From contig NZ_AP031498.1 of the NCBI RefSeq assembly GCF_042854845.1, forward strand, positions 62,001-126,000: DNA of 64,000 nucleotides, written 5' to 3'. The notes under the pieces were generated by a model that was given only the letters and a program-made list of their open reading frames with translations, was not told the origin of the DNA and did no database searches. The translations under genes were made by a program, and so were the position numbers. Positions 27,885 through 36,491 of this stretch are shown here, in pieces. Position 1 is the stretch's first letter, and every line of letters begins with the position of its first letter. The DNA is from Maricurvus nonylphenolicus (GTDB lineage: Bacteria > Pseudomonadota > Gammaproteobacteria > Pseudomonadales > Cellvibrionaceae).

Positions 27885-30101
27885 TTACATGGAGTAAGTC
27901 AGGGTTAGACCATAAGTGCGCGGTAGCGCTGGCACATGGAAAGCGCCAAATGGTGAAATCTGGTAATTGTGGGCGTAGTACTCTTCATCAAACGCATTGT
28001 TCACCCAGCCTGCCACTTCCCACTGTTCATCCGCACTGGTGTATGCCATACGCATATTGTAAATGCGGTATGCAGGTATAGCGCCGTGTTCAAAGTTCTG
28101 AATATCCTGATAGGCCTTATCTTTCGCCACATATTCAAGCCGCGCATCAACCGCACCGCCAATGCTTAAATCCTTGCTGTAACTTACCGCCAGGTTCCAG
28201 GCATTGCGAGGCGCATTGCGCAGCTTATTGCCTTCATTGGGTACCAGGTCGGGTGTTAAACCTTCCTGAAACTTGGTGTATTCAGTATTGAGATAGGCAT
28301 AAGTACCGGAGAGACGCCAGTTTTCGGTAAGGGCAAACTCAGCTTCCAGTTCAATCCCCTGGGTTTCGGCTTCACCGGCGTTGATGGTTTTTAACGGGTC
28401 CACCAATGTGGCCGGGTTACCATCGTCGAAAGTTTGCAGCAGTTGTAAATCATCATAGGATGTATGGAACAGGGCGCCGTTTAAACGCAAACGGTTATCT
28501 ACCAACATGGATTTAAAGCCGATTTCCAGATTCAACGCTTCTTCCTGCTCAAACGGCGAAGCTGCTTCAGTCGCCCCGGTGGCTACACCGTCAAAGCCGC
28601 CGCTTTTAAAACCGGTGGCAGCACTGGCGTATACCATGGTGTCATCCAGCAGCTGATAGTTGGTAACAAACTTGTAAGTAGTGGCGTTCCAGCTTTCGTC
28701 GACAGCCACATCATAATCTTCCAACACATACAGGCCCGCGCCACTAATGCCGCGGTTTTCAAAATCTTTTTCTTCTTTGGTGTAACGAATGCCGAAGGTT
28801 AAATCGAGCCGATCAGTTGCTGCAAAGGTTGCTTGGGCAAATGCGGCATAACTGGTGGTTTCGTTTTTCTGGAAAGTATCATCCGACAACGCGAAACCGC
28901 CGGTCATGGTGCCCTGAAAGTTACCGCCTTCGTTACGGGAGGTTTTTTCCTGATTAAAGTAGAGGCCTGTTTGCCAGTTGAGATTCTCTGTATCGCCGGC
29001 AAGACGGAATTCCTGGCTGATCATGCGACTGCTTTCTTCCGCATAGTTATCGACATCGAGTAACGGGAAAGCGGTAGGGCCGACACCTAAACCAATATTG
29101 CTGAAGCTGGTTTTGGATTCCCGGTAGGCCGTAATACTGGTCAGTGTTTTATCGTTGAGATCCCAATCGACTTGTACGGAAGCGCCTTGGCTATCCATTG
29201 TGGTGTGGCCAGCGTTTTCCAGGTAATTTTCATGGAAGTCAGCAGTGGGTATCAGGTTGGCTGCTTGCATTGCTGCCAGTGTTAAACCCACTGCGTTGGA
29301 TGCGGCGGGAACCAAACCGGTTTCATTGGGAACGGCGGCAGTGCCCGTGCGCTGATCTTCGCCGTAATCCATACTGATAAGAATCTCTACACTGTCTGAG
29401 GGTGTGAGCAAGAACTGGGCACGGGCACTGCTGCTATCAATATCGCCGGTTTCAACATCCGAGATGACACTGTCAACATAGGCATCGCGGTCTTTTTGAT
29501 TGTAAGTCAGTTTGGCATTGAGCTTGTCTGTTAAAGGGCCGCTGATCATGCCGCGGTAAGAGCGCAAGCCGTAGTTACCGGTACCGATTTCAACTTTTGC
29601 AGAAAATTCATCGGCCGGTTTTTTCGTGGTGACATTAATCGCGCCGGCAATAGCATTCTTGCCCCACAGGGTGCCCTGCGGGCCACGCAAAACTTCAATA
29701 CCGGCAATGTCGAACAATTCCAGCCCGGTCCCCGCACTGCGGTTTACATAAACGCCATCGACAAACATGGCAACGGATTGCTCACCACCACCGGCGCCAT
29801 CACCGTTAGAACCAATGCCGCGAATAAATAATTGTGGCTGGGTTGGGTTAAATTCACCCATGCTAAAACCGGGCGTGCGAGCGGCAACACCAGCAACGTT
29901 GGTGATACCTGCCTGCTTGATAAGTTCTTCATTCATCGCTGTCACAGCAATAGGTACATCCTGCATATCCTGCGCACGTTTTTGTGCAGTAACCACAACT
30001 TCTTCCAGGGCAAAGGTTTCGGCCAGTGTAGGTAAAGTGGTGGTGATGGATGCAAGGGCGATAGCAGCCGTTAAAGGGCGTAATGTGGGCTTCGTCAACA
30101 T
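27885..30101 (-). CDS. TonB-dependent outer-membrane receptor
   Basis: Active importer of the outer membrane. The 738 residues begin with a signal peptide (cleavage near LPTLA), a TonB box in the mature N-terminus (LEEVVVTAQKR), a plug domain (about 45-160; VPIAVTAM, LRGPQGTLWGKNAIAGAINV) and a 22-strand-type barrel to the end (final TYGLTLTYSM). The plug closely resembles receptors of marine proteobacteria for complex organic substrates or siderophores; the ligand cannot be told from sequence. It is convergent with an AraC regulator. Confidence 0.94.
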   Translation of the reverse strand: MLTKPTLRPLTAAIALASITTTLPTLAETFALEEVVVTAQKRAQDMQDVPIAVTAMNEELIKQAGITNVAGVAARTPGFSMGEFNPTQPQLFIRGIGSNGDGAGGGEQSVAMFVDGVYVNRSAGTGLELFDIAGIEVLRGPQGTLWGKNAIAGAINVTTKKPADEFSAKVEIGTGNYGLRSYRGMISGPLTDKLNAKLTYNQKDRDAYVDSVISDVETGDIDSSSARAQFLLTPSDSVEILISMDYGEDQRTGTAAVPNETGLVPAASNAVGLTLAAMQAANLIPTADFHENYLENAGHTTMDSQGASVQVDWDLNDKTLTSITAYRESKTSFSNIGLGVGPTAFPLLDVDNYAEESSRMISQEFRLAGDTENLNWQTGLYFNQEKTSRNEGGNFQGTMTGGFALSDDTFQKNETTSYAAFAQATFAATDRLDLTFGIRYTKEEKDFENRGISGAGLYVLEDYDVAVDESWNATTYKFVTNYQLLDDTMVYASAATGFKSGGFDGVATGATEAASPFEQEEALNLEIGFKSMLVDNRLRLNGALFHTSYDDLQLLQTFDDGNPATLVDPLKTINAGEAETQGIELEAEFALTENWRLSGTYAYLNTEYTKFQEGLTPDLVPNEGNKLRNAPRNAWNLAVSYSKDLSIGGAVDARLEYVAKDKAYQDIQNFEHGAIPAYRIYNMRMAYTSADEQWEVAGWVNNAFDEEYYAHNYQISPFGAFHVPALPRTYGLTLTYSM

Positions 30102-30366
30102 ACCCGTTTCCTCTCTCTCAGATATTTTCGTTTTTATTGGAATTATGTGTGCTCTGGATTTAAAACCGTGATAGATAGAACCGTGACGGATAGAAACCGA
30201 GCGCGGAAAGTCTAAAGGCAGAATAAGAAGGCCGACTTGTTAATTTGCGACGTTTGTCGAGGGCGCATAATGGCGGAATCTCTTTTTTGAAAAGGCTTGC
30301 TAATAGACGACAATATCTTGCGAGATAAGGTATGCTTTAACGAAATAATCGGGTGTATACAGGCTT

Positions 30367-31032
30367 ATGATTGATTGGCAGGCAATAGATACGGTGCTGT
30401 TGGATATGGATGGCACCTTACTGGATTTACACTTTGATAATTATTTCTGGCTAACGCATTTGCCCCAGCACTACGCTGCCGCACAGGGCATGGATCTGGA
30501 AACCGCCAACGAAAAGTTGATGGCGCATATTAAGGCCCATGAAGGCACGCTGAATTGGTATTGCCTGGAGTTCTGGTCAGATGCACTGGATCTCAATATT
30601 CGTGCATTAAAGGAAGAGGTAAAGGACAAGATTCAGATTCGTCCCTTTGTGGTGGAATTTCTGCAGCGTTTGCGGCTGTTGGATAAAAAACTGGTGTTAA
30701 TTACCAATGCCCATCCTCAAAGCCTGGATTTAAAACTGGAAGTTACCGAGATTGATCAGTGGCTGGATATGGTGATTTCCTCCCACGAATTTAACGAACC
30801 AAAAGAAGCCCAGGCCTTTTGGACCCAGTTGCAAGCACGAGAACATTTCGATCCGGCCCGCACCCTGTTTGTTGACGATACCGTCCGCATCCTCGACAGT
30901 GCTAAGCAGTTTGGCATTCAGCACCTGCTTTGTATTCACCAGCCGGACAGCCAAAAGCCACGCAAAGTCAGTGAGTATCCCGCTATCAACCATTTTGATG
31001 AGATAATGCCTGGTCTACCTGTTGATCAATAG
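30367..31032 (+). CDS. yrfG: HAD-family GMP/IMP nucleotidase, YrfG-like
   Basis: The 221 residues have HAD motif I DMDGTLLDL (nucleophile aspartate at about residue 13), motif II LITNAH, motif III lysine and motif IV FVDDTVRIL. The N-terminal FDNYFW and length match E. coli YrfG, a purine 5'-nucleotidase. It lies 13 bases upstream of hslR, the same pairing as in enterobacteria (yrfG-hslR-hslO), which supports the name. Confidence 0.88.
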   Translation: MIDWQAIDTVLLDMDGTLLDLHFDNYFWLTHLPQHYAAAQGMDLETANEKLMAHIKAHEGTLNWYCLEFWSDALDLNIRALKEEVKDKIQIRPFVVEFLQRLRLLDKKLVLITNAHPQSLDLKLEVTEIDQWLDMVISSHEFNEPKEAQAFWTQLQAREHFDPARTLFVDDTVRILDSAKQFGIQHLLCIHQPDSQKPRKVSEYPAINHFDEIMPGLPVDQ

Positions 31033-31045
31033 TTGTTAAGGCATC

Positions 31046-31432
31046 ATGGAAAAAGTTCGTATCGATAAGTGGCTATGGGCTGCCCGATTCTATAAAACCC
31101 GCAACATAGCCAAGCAGGCGATCGATGGCGGCAAGGTCCACTGCCAGGGTCAGCGGGTAAAACCCAGTAAAGAGATTGAGTGTGGCGTCGAGCTCACCAT
31201 TCGCCAGGGGCACGATGAAAAGACCGTGCTGGTAATAGCGTTGTCTGATAAACGTCGCGGTGCCCCGGAAGCCGCTAAACTGTATCAGGAAACCGAAGCG
31301 AGCATTGCCAAGCGTGAAGCACAGGCGGCACAGCGCAAGGTGCTGCGGGGCCTGGATATGACCCCCGATCATCGCCCCACCAAAAAACAGCGCCGTCAGA
31401 TTCACCGCTTCCGCGAACAAGATCTGGAATAG
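31046..31432 (+). CDS. hslR: Heat-shock protein 15, ribosome-associated S4 protein
   Basis: A 128-residue S4-domain RNA-binding protein that recovers 50S subunits carrying stalled peptidyl-tRNA. The S4 motif is RIDKWLWAARFYKTRNIAKQAI at residues 4-25, followed by a very basic C-terminal tail (RPTKKQRRQIHRF). It sits between the YrfG-like gene and, after a protease gene, hslO. Confidence 0.94.
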   Translation: MEKVRIDKWLWAARFYKTRNIAKQAIDGGKVHCQGQRVKPSKEIECGVELTIRQGHDEKTVLVIALSDKRRGAPEAAKLYQETEASIAKREAQAAQRKVLRGLDMTPDHRPTKKQRRQIHRFREQDLE

Positions 31433-31450
31433 CATTAACGAGGAGTAGCC

Positions 31451-32947
31451 GTGCAAGGATTACGTATTACCCTGTGGATAAGTTTAATGATGTGGGCCAG
31501 CCAGGGATTTGCCTACGGCCACGGGGATATTGAACGCCTGAAAACGGCAGTGGTAAAGATTTACACCACTTCTGCCGCACCGGACTATTTCACGCCCTGG
31601 CGTCTACTCAATGCCAAGCAATCCAACGGCTCCGGGGCTGTTATTGCCGGTAACCGTATTCTCACCAACGCCCATGTCATTGCCGATGCCCGTTATATTC
31701 AGGCGCAAAAGCACGGTGATCCACGCAAGTACCTGGCTAAGGTAGCCTTTGTTTCCCATGAGGCGGATCTGGCAATTCTCGAAGTACAGGACGAAACATT
31801 CTTTAAAGGCCTTAAGCCCCTCAAGGTCGGCAAGTTGCCGGAACCGCTGCAGGAAGTGTCGGTGTTTGGTTATCCCTTTGGCGGCAATACCATGAGTATT
31901 ACCCGCGGGATCCTCTCGCGGGTCGAGCATCAATACTACGCTCACGCCGGTGGCTACCTTCTGGCGGGCCAGATTGATGCCGCCATTAACCCCGGCAATA
32001 GTGGTGGACCAGTGGTGGTCGACGGCAAGATCGTCGGTGTGGTGATGCAGGCCAATACCAGCGGCCGGGCAGAAAACCTCGGCTACTTTGTACCGCCCAG
32101 TGTGATTCATCATGTATTGAAAGACGCTGAAGACGGTAAGTACGATGGCTTCCCGGACCTTGGCTTCCGCACCCAAAACCTTGAAAGCCCAGCCATGAAG
32201 AGTGTGTATGGGGTGGCGCAACAGAGCAATGGAGCCCTGGTGGCCAAGGTGTTTGAGCAGTCGCCGGCGGCAGGCGTTATTGAACTGAATGATGTGATTC
32301 TAAAAATCGACGATTATGAGATCGCCGATGATCGCACTATCGAGTTCCGCAAAAACCTGCGTACCAATTTCAAATACGCGATCGACCAGTATCACCGCGG
32401 GGATAAGGTTGATATTACCTTGTCCCGTAAAGGCAAGATCCACAAGGTCAGCATTACCGCTGATCGTCCGACCTACAACTACACCTTGGTTCAACCTGAA
32501 CAATTCGATCGTCTACCCCGTTATATGATCTACGGCGGAGTAGTGTTTGTACCGCTGAATATGAACCTGATTAAACGTTGGGGCCGTGACTGGCACCGTC
32601 AGGCGCCGGTGGAATTCCTCAATGCCCGTAATGTGTGGTCCAGCCCGGAGCAGCGTGAGTTAGTGGTGGCCCTCAAAACCCTCGCAGCCGATGTAAACCT
32701 TGGGTATCACGATTGGAAAAACTGGGTGCTGGAGAGTGTAAATGGCCAGCCGATCCGGGATTTTGATCACTTTGCCAGTATGGTGCGAGAGAATGGTGAG
32801 CAGGGCGCTTCCCGAGAGTTCACTGTGTTCCGTGATTTGGAGGGCTATCAGATGGTAATAGATCATCTCCAAGCGGAGGCGACTGAGGCTGAAGTTCTTC
32901 AGCGTTACCAAGTACCTAGCCCTTATTCTCCGGACCTTGCTCCTTAG
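31451..32947 (+). CDS. Periplasmic trypsin-like serine protease with PDZ region
   Basis: A secreted serine protease related to the DegP family. The 498 residues begin with a signal peptide (about 1-22) and contain the catalytic triad: histidine in NAHVIADA (about residue 74), aspartate in EADLAILEV (about 106), and serine in NPGNSGGPVV (about 182). A PDZ-like region follows (about 260-330; AAGVIELNDVILKIDD), then an unusual C-terminal domain of about 130 residues I do not recognise that includes a second PDZ-like stretch (WVLESVNGQPIRDFDHF). The GTG start has GAGGAG five bases upstream. Its insertion between hslR and hslO fits a protein-quality role. Confidence 0.88.
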   Translation: MQGLRITLWISLMMWASQGFAYGHGDIERLKTAVVKIYTTSAAPDYFTPWRLLNAKQSNGSGAVIAGNRILTNAHVIADARYIQAQKHGDPRKYLAKVAFVSHEADLAILEVQDETFFKGLKPLKVGKLPEPLQEVSVFGYPFGGNTMSITRGILSRVEHQYYAHAGGYLLAGQIDAAINPGNSGGPVVVDGKIVGVVMQANTSGRAENLGYFVPPSVIHHVLKDAEDGKYDGFPDLGFRTQNLESPAMKSVYGVAQQSNGALVAKVFEQSPAAGVIELNDVILKIDDYEIADDRTIEFRKNLRTNFKYAIDQYHRGDKVDITLSRKGKIHKVSITADRPTYNYTLVQPEQFDRLPRYMIYGGVVFVPLNMNLIKRWGRDWHRQAPVEFLNARNVWSSPEQRELVVALKTLAADVNLGYHDWKNWVLESVNGQPIRDFDHFASMVRENGEQGASREFTVFRDLEGYQMVIDHLQAEATEAEVLQRYQVPSPYSPDLAP

Positions 32948-32979
32948 TGGTTCTAAATTAGATCGTGGCGCTTGCGATC

Positions 32980-33080
32980 CCTTGCGGCCTCCCCGGACAC
33001 GCTGTGCGCCATCCACTCTCGTTTACAAACAGCGCTCTGCGTCGGCGTCCTGCCTCCGAAGGTCCGGGGAGGCCGCAAGG
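32980..33080. repeat. Long inverted repeat with 19-bp perfect arms
   Basis: CCTTGCGGCCTCCCCGGAC at 32980-32998 is exactly complementary to 33062-33080, with a 63-base loop. The arms are GC-rich and there is no T-tract, so it is unlike an intrinsic terminator. The spacing resembles a small non-coding mobile element or folded RNA. It lies in the 268-base gap between the protease gene and hslO. Confidence 0.75.
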
Positions 33081-33215
33081 AACCACAAGCTTAAGCCCTC
33101 CCTTTGTTTTCTTTTCATGTAAGGCTCCTAGTTTGTAGAGTTGGGCCAAACCCCCAGCCAGTGGTAGAATCGCGCCGTTTTTCACAGTGGGGCCCAGCCC
33201 AAGGTAGCCAAGACC

Positions 33216-34151
33216 GTGGTTGACGATACCAGTAGCCAAGATATAGCCAACAATATCTCTAAGAACGAAGACCGCGATGTGATGCATCGCTTCCTGTTTG
33301 ATGACACCGACCTGCGTGGTGAGGTGGCCACGTTGGGAGATAGCTACAGCCAGGTGCTGGTTAATAATCCTTTCCCGGAAAGTGTTCAAACCCTGCTGGG
33401 TGAGTTTCTGGCGGCGGCCAGCCTGTTGTCCGGGCGATTAAAGTTTGATGGCATTCTGACCTTGCAGGCTCGTGGCGAAGGCCCACTGCCGCTGATTATG
33501 GCCGAGTGTAGCAATAACAAAGAGCTGCGCGCGGTGGCGCAACTGGCTGAAGGTGTGGATCACAGTGAATACCAAGGCCTCAGCTTGCCTCAACTATTAG
33601 GCAAAGGCGTATTGGCCATTATCGTCGAGCCGGAGCAGGGTCAGCGTTACCAGGGCATAGTCCCTTTGGATGCCGATAACCTGGCGGGTTGCTTGGAGCA
33701 TTACTTTGAGCAGTCCGAGCAGTTAAAGACGCGCTTTTGGCTGCAGGCCGATGTGGCCAGCAAAACCGCAGCCGGTATGATGCTGCAGGCCATGCCGGAG
33801 CAGACCTGTGATACAAGCAAAAACCAGGAAACCTGGGAGACCGCTGAGGCCGTGGCTGCGACCCTGACCGCCGATGAGCAGCTGGGCCTGGATCACCAAA
33901 CCCTGCTATTCCGCCTGTTCCATGAGCTACAGGTTCGTATGTTTGAGGCCGAGCCGGTGCGCTTCCACTGCCGCTGCTCTCGTGAGGCCTCTGAACGAGC
34001 GCTGGTCTCTCTGGGCCGTCAGGAGGTGGAAAGCCTGATAGCCGAGCAGGAGCAAATCATCATCGATTGTCAGTTCTGTAACCAGCAGTATCGCTTTGGC
34101 AACGAGGATTTGGATAGCATGTTTGGTGGGTCACCCAAACAGCTCCACTAA
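33216..34151 (+). CDS. hslO: Redox-regulated chaperone Hsp33
   Basis: Holdase activated by oxidative unfolding. The 311 residues end in the zinc site C-x-C...C-x-x-C (FHCRCSREAS and IIDCQFCNQQY). The N-terminal domain begins HRFLFDDTDLRGEVATL, matching family members. The start is uncertain: GTG at 33216 or an ATG at 33282 just before the conserved HRFLF. Together with hslR it forms the heat-shock pair also seen in enterics. Confidence 0.94.
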   Translation: MVDDTSSQDIANNISKNEDRDVMHRFLFDDTDLRGEVATLGDSYSQVLVNNPFPESVQTLLGEFLAAASLLSGRLKFDGILTLQARGEGPLPLIMAECSNNKELRAVAQLAEGVDHSEYQGLSLPQLLGKGVLAIIVEPEQGQRYQGIVPLDADNLAGCLEHYFEQSEQLKTRFWLQADVASKTAAGMMLQAMPEQTCDTSKNQETWETAEAVAATLTADEQLGLDHQTLLFRLFHELQVRMFEAEPVRFHCRCSREASERALVSLGRQEVESLIAEQEQIIIDCQFCNQQYRFGNEDLDSMFGGSPKQLH

Positions 34152-34375
34152 ACGTGATCTGGTGGGTAAAGATTGGTTAAAAAAGCGTCTGAGGGGGTTA
34201 GCGTCCGCTGAGCTTTTCTGACATAATAGCGCCCCCAAATTTTAGGCATCCGTTGGGCCATGTATCCAGCGGAGCCGTGTAGAGCTTCTAACCCACACCA
34301 ACCGTTGGGTTAATGATTAGCCTTTTGATTGTTTAAAGATTTTCGACTTTTAGCACATTTACAGGACATCGACGA

Positions 34376-35935
34376 ATGACACAGATTGATGATGCGGTTC
34401 CAACCGTATACACCGACCTTACCTCTGCCGAACTGGTAGAACAGGCACTGAAGCGTGGCGAAGGTAAACTGTCCCACACCGGTGCTCTGGTGTGCGAAAC
34501 CGGCAAGCGTACCGGTCGCTCCCCTGCTGACCGTTTCACTGTAGAAGAGCCTTCTACTGCTGATTCCATCGATTGGGGTTCTGTGAACCGTCCTTTCGAC
34601 GCTGGCAAATTTGATCTGCTGTGGGATCGCGTTGAAGAATATCTGTCTACCGTAGATACCTTCGTATCTCACCTGCATGTAGCAGAAGATGCTGATCACT
34701 ACCTGCCAGTTAAAGTTACCACCATGACTGCCTGGCACAACCTGTTCGGTCGCAACATGTTCATCCGCACCGACAATTACAACCCGAAATCCAAAGAAGA
34801 GTGGAAAATCATGCATGCTGCAGACTTCGTCTGTGAGCCAGAGCGTGATGGCACCAACTCTGAAGCTACCGTTATCGTTAACTTTGCTCAGCGCAAAGTA
34901 CTGCTGGCCGGCATCAAGTACGCTGGTGAGATGAAGAAAGCGATGTTCTCTGTACAGAACTTCCTGCTGCCAGAGAAAGACGTACTGCCAATGCACTGCT
35001 CCGCTAACGTTGGTAAAGAAGGCGACACTTGCTTGTTCTTCGGTCTGTCCGGTACCGGTAAAACTACCCTGTCTGCTGACCCAGAGCGTTACCTGATCGG
35101 TGATGACGAGCACGGTTGGGCCAAGGGTGCTGTATTCAACATGGAAGGTGGTTGCTACGCTAAAACCATCGACCTGTCTCAGAAGAACGAGCCAGTTATT
35201 TGGGACGCTATCCGCTTCGGCGCTATCGTTGAGAACGTTGTTCACGACGAAAAAGGTGTACCTGACTACTGCGACACTTCTCTGACCGAGAACGGCCGTT
35301 GTTCATACCCTCTGGAGCACGTTGAAATGCGTGTTGAAGAGAACCGTGCCGGTGAGCCTAAGAACGTTATCTTCCTGACCTGTGATGTTTCTGGTGTTAT
35401 CCCACCGGTTTCTATCCTGTCTAAAGAAGCTGCTGCATACCACTTCCTGTCTGGCTACACCGCTCGCGTAGGTTCTACCGAGATGGGTGCTGCTGCCGGT
35501 ATCAACCCAGCGTTCTCTACCTGCTTTGGTGCGCCTTTCATGCCACGTCCTGCTCGCGAGTACGCCGAGCTGCTGATGAAGCGTGTTGAAGAGTTCGACG
35601 CTAACGTTTACCTGGTTAACACCGGTTGGACTGGCGGTGCTGGTGGCCCTGGTGGCGAAGGTTCTCGCTTCCCAATCCCTGTGACCCGTGCTGTTGTTGC
35701 TGCATGCCAGAACGGTTCTCTGGAAGGCGTTGCGACCGAGACTCTGGAAACCATGAACCTGCAGATTCCTGTAGAAGTTCCAGGAGTAGACAGCAAGTAC
35801 CTGAACCCACGTGCTGCGTGGTCTGATCAGGCTGCTTACGACGATGCTGCTGGCAAGCTGGCGGGTCTGTTCGCTGAGAACATCAAGAAGTTCAACGTTA
35901 CTCCAGAAGTTGAAGCTGCTGGCCCTAAAGCCTAA
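34376..35935 (+). CDS. pckA: Phosphoenolpyruvate carboxykinase (ATP)
   Basis: First committed step of gluconeogenesis: oxaloacetate and ATP to phosphoenolpyruvate. The 519 residues carry the P-loop-like GLSGTGKTTLSADP, the GDDEHGW metal site and the RTGRSPADRF substrate arginines. Codon use is strongly biased to GCT, GTT and CTG compared with neighbours, the mark of a highly expressed gene. It is monocistronic, with a 224-base leader region (34152-34375) and a strong terminator. Confidence 0.98.
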   Translation: MTQIDDAVPTVYTDLTSAELVEQALKRGEGKLSHTGALVCETGKRTGRSPADRFTVEEPSTADSIDWGSVNRPFDAGKFDLLWDRVEEYLSTVDTFVSHLHVAEDADHYLPVKVTTMTAWHNLFGRNMFIRTDNYNPKSKEEWKIMHAADFVCEPERDGTNSEATVIVNFAQRKVLLAGIKYAGEMKKAMFSVQNFLLPEKDVLPMHCSANVGKEGDTCLFFGLSGTGKTTLSADPERYLIGDDEHGWAKGAVFNMEGGCYAKTIDLSQKNEPVIWDAIRFGAIVENVVHDEKGVPDYCDTSLTENGRCSYPLEHVEMRVEENRAGEPKNVIFLTCDVSGVIPPVSILSKEAAAYHFLSGYTARVGSTEMGAAAGINPAFSTCFGAPFMPRPAREYAELLMKRVEEFDANVYLVNTGWTGGAGGPGGEGSRFPIPVTRAVVAACQNGSLEGVATETLETMNLQIPVEVPGVDSKYLNPRAAWSDQAAYDDAAGKLAGLFAENIKKFNVTPEVEAAGPKA

Positions 35936-35958
35936 GTTTTTACTCCAAAGTAACGAAG

Positions 35959-35984
35959 AAGGCCGCTGTTTAGCGGCCTTTTTT
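35959..35984 (+). terminator. Terminator of pckA
   Basis: AAGGCCGCT/AGCGGCCTT nine-pair stem (35959-35967 with 35972-35980), tetraloop GTTT, then T residues. Lies 24 bases after the stop. Confidence 0.9.
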
Positions 35985-36036
35985 GTGCCTGCCAGAAATG
36001 ACAGCTAGCAAGAAAAAAGGGGGCACCCGGCAGAGA

Positions 36037-36237
36037 TTAATCCTCTTCGAGTAAGTCGCCCCCCCAGGAGAAAAAGCAGCTAATCGCCAGGGCCAGCCAA
36101 ATAGAAACACCGGTCCAGTAGAGAGTTGGATCGGTTTCTTTATAGATCACATCGTGCAGCAGGGTATAACCGGCATACAGGTCCCAGGCGACCCAGCCCA
36201 GCAGTAGAACACCAACAACACGCCAAAAATTATCCAT
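36037..36237 (-). CDS. Small membrane protein of unknown function
   Basis: A 66-residue protein with two hydrophobic helices (about 5-25 and 41-58: WRVVGVLLLGWVAWDLYAGYTLL and WTGVSIWLALAISCFF) and an acidic tail (GGDLLEED). The ATG at 36237 is preceded by GGAGG with five bases of spacing. No family recognised. It lies alone between pckA and the antiporter, followed upstream (36241-36491) by 251 bases with no other clear feature. Confidence 0.65.
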   Translation of the reverse strand: MDNFWRVVGVLLLGWVAWDLYAGYTLLHDVIYKETDPTLYWTGVSIWLALAISCFFSWGGDLLEED

Positions 36238-36491
36238 CACAACCTCCTAGACAGGTAAGTAACAAGTAAATTGTCAATGTGTACAATTTACTATGAGGGA
36301 TCTGTGGGGTCAATATTTTGATACAAAAATGTCTCAATCAGGGGTGGGGATTTGATTAAGCCTGACGTTTATCAATCGAAGCCAGGATTCTCATAGTCGG
36401 CACCCTTTATCCACGCTAAAATTCACAAAGATGTTATAACTCGCGAACATCATCACTTATATAGCTCACCAATAAGGATTTACCGCCCACC

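Noticed and set aside
34310..35245. Long reverse-strand frame opposite pckA
   Set aside because: It comes from the strongly biased GCT/GTT/CTG codons of pckA; the antisense frame has no ribosome site and no family features.
36241..36491. Extra gene or RNA upstream of the antiporter
   Set aside because: 251 bases of AT-rich sequence with no good frame or strong hairpin; most likely the promoter region.
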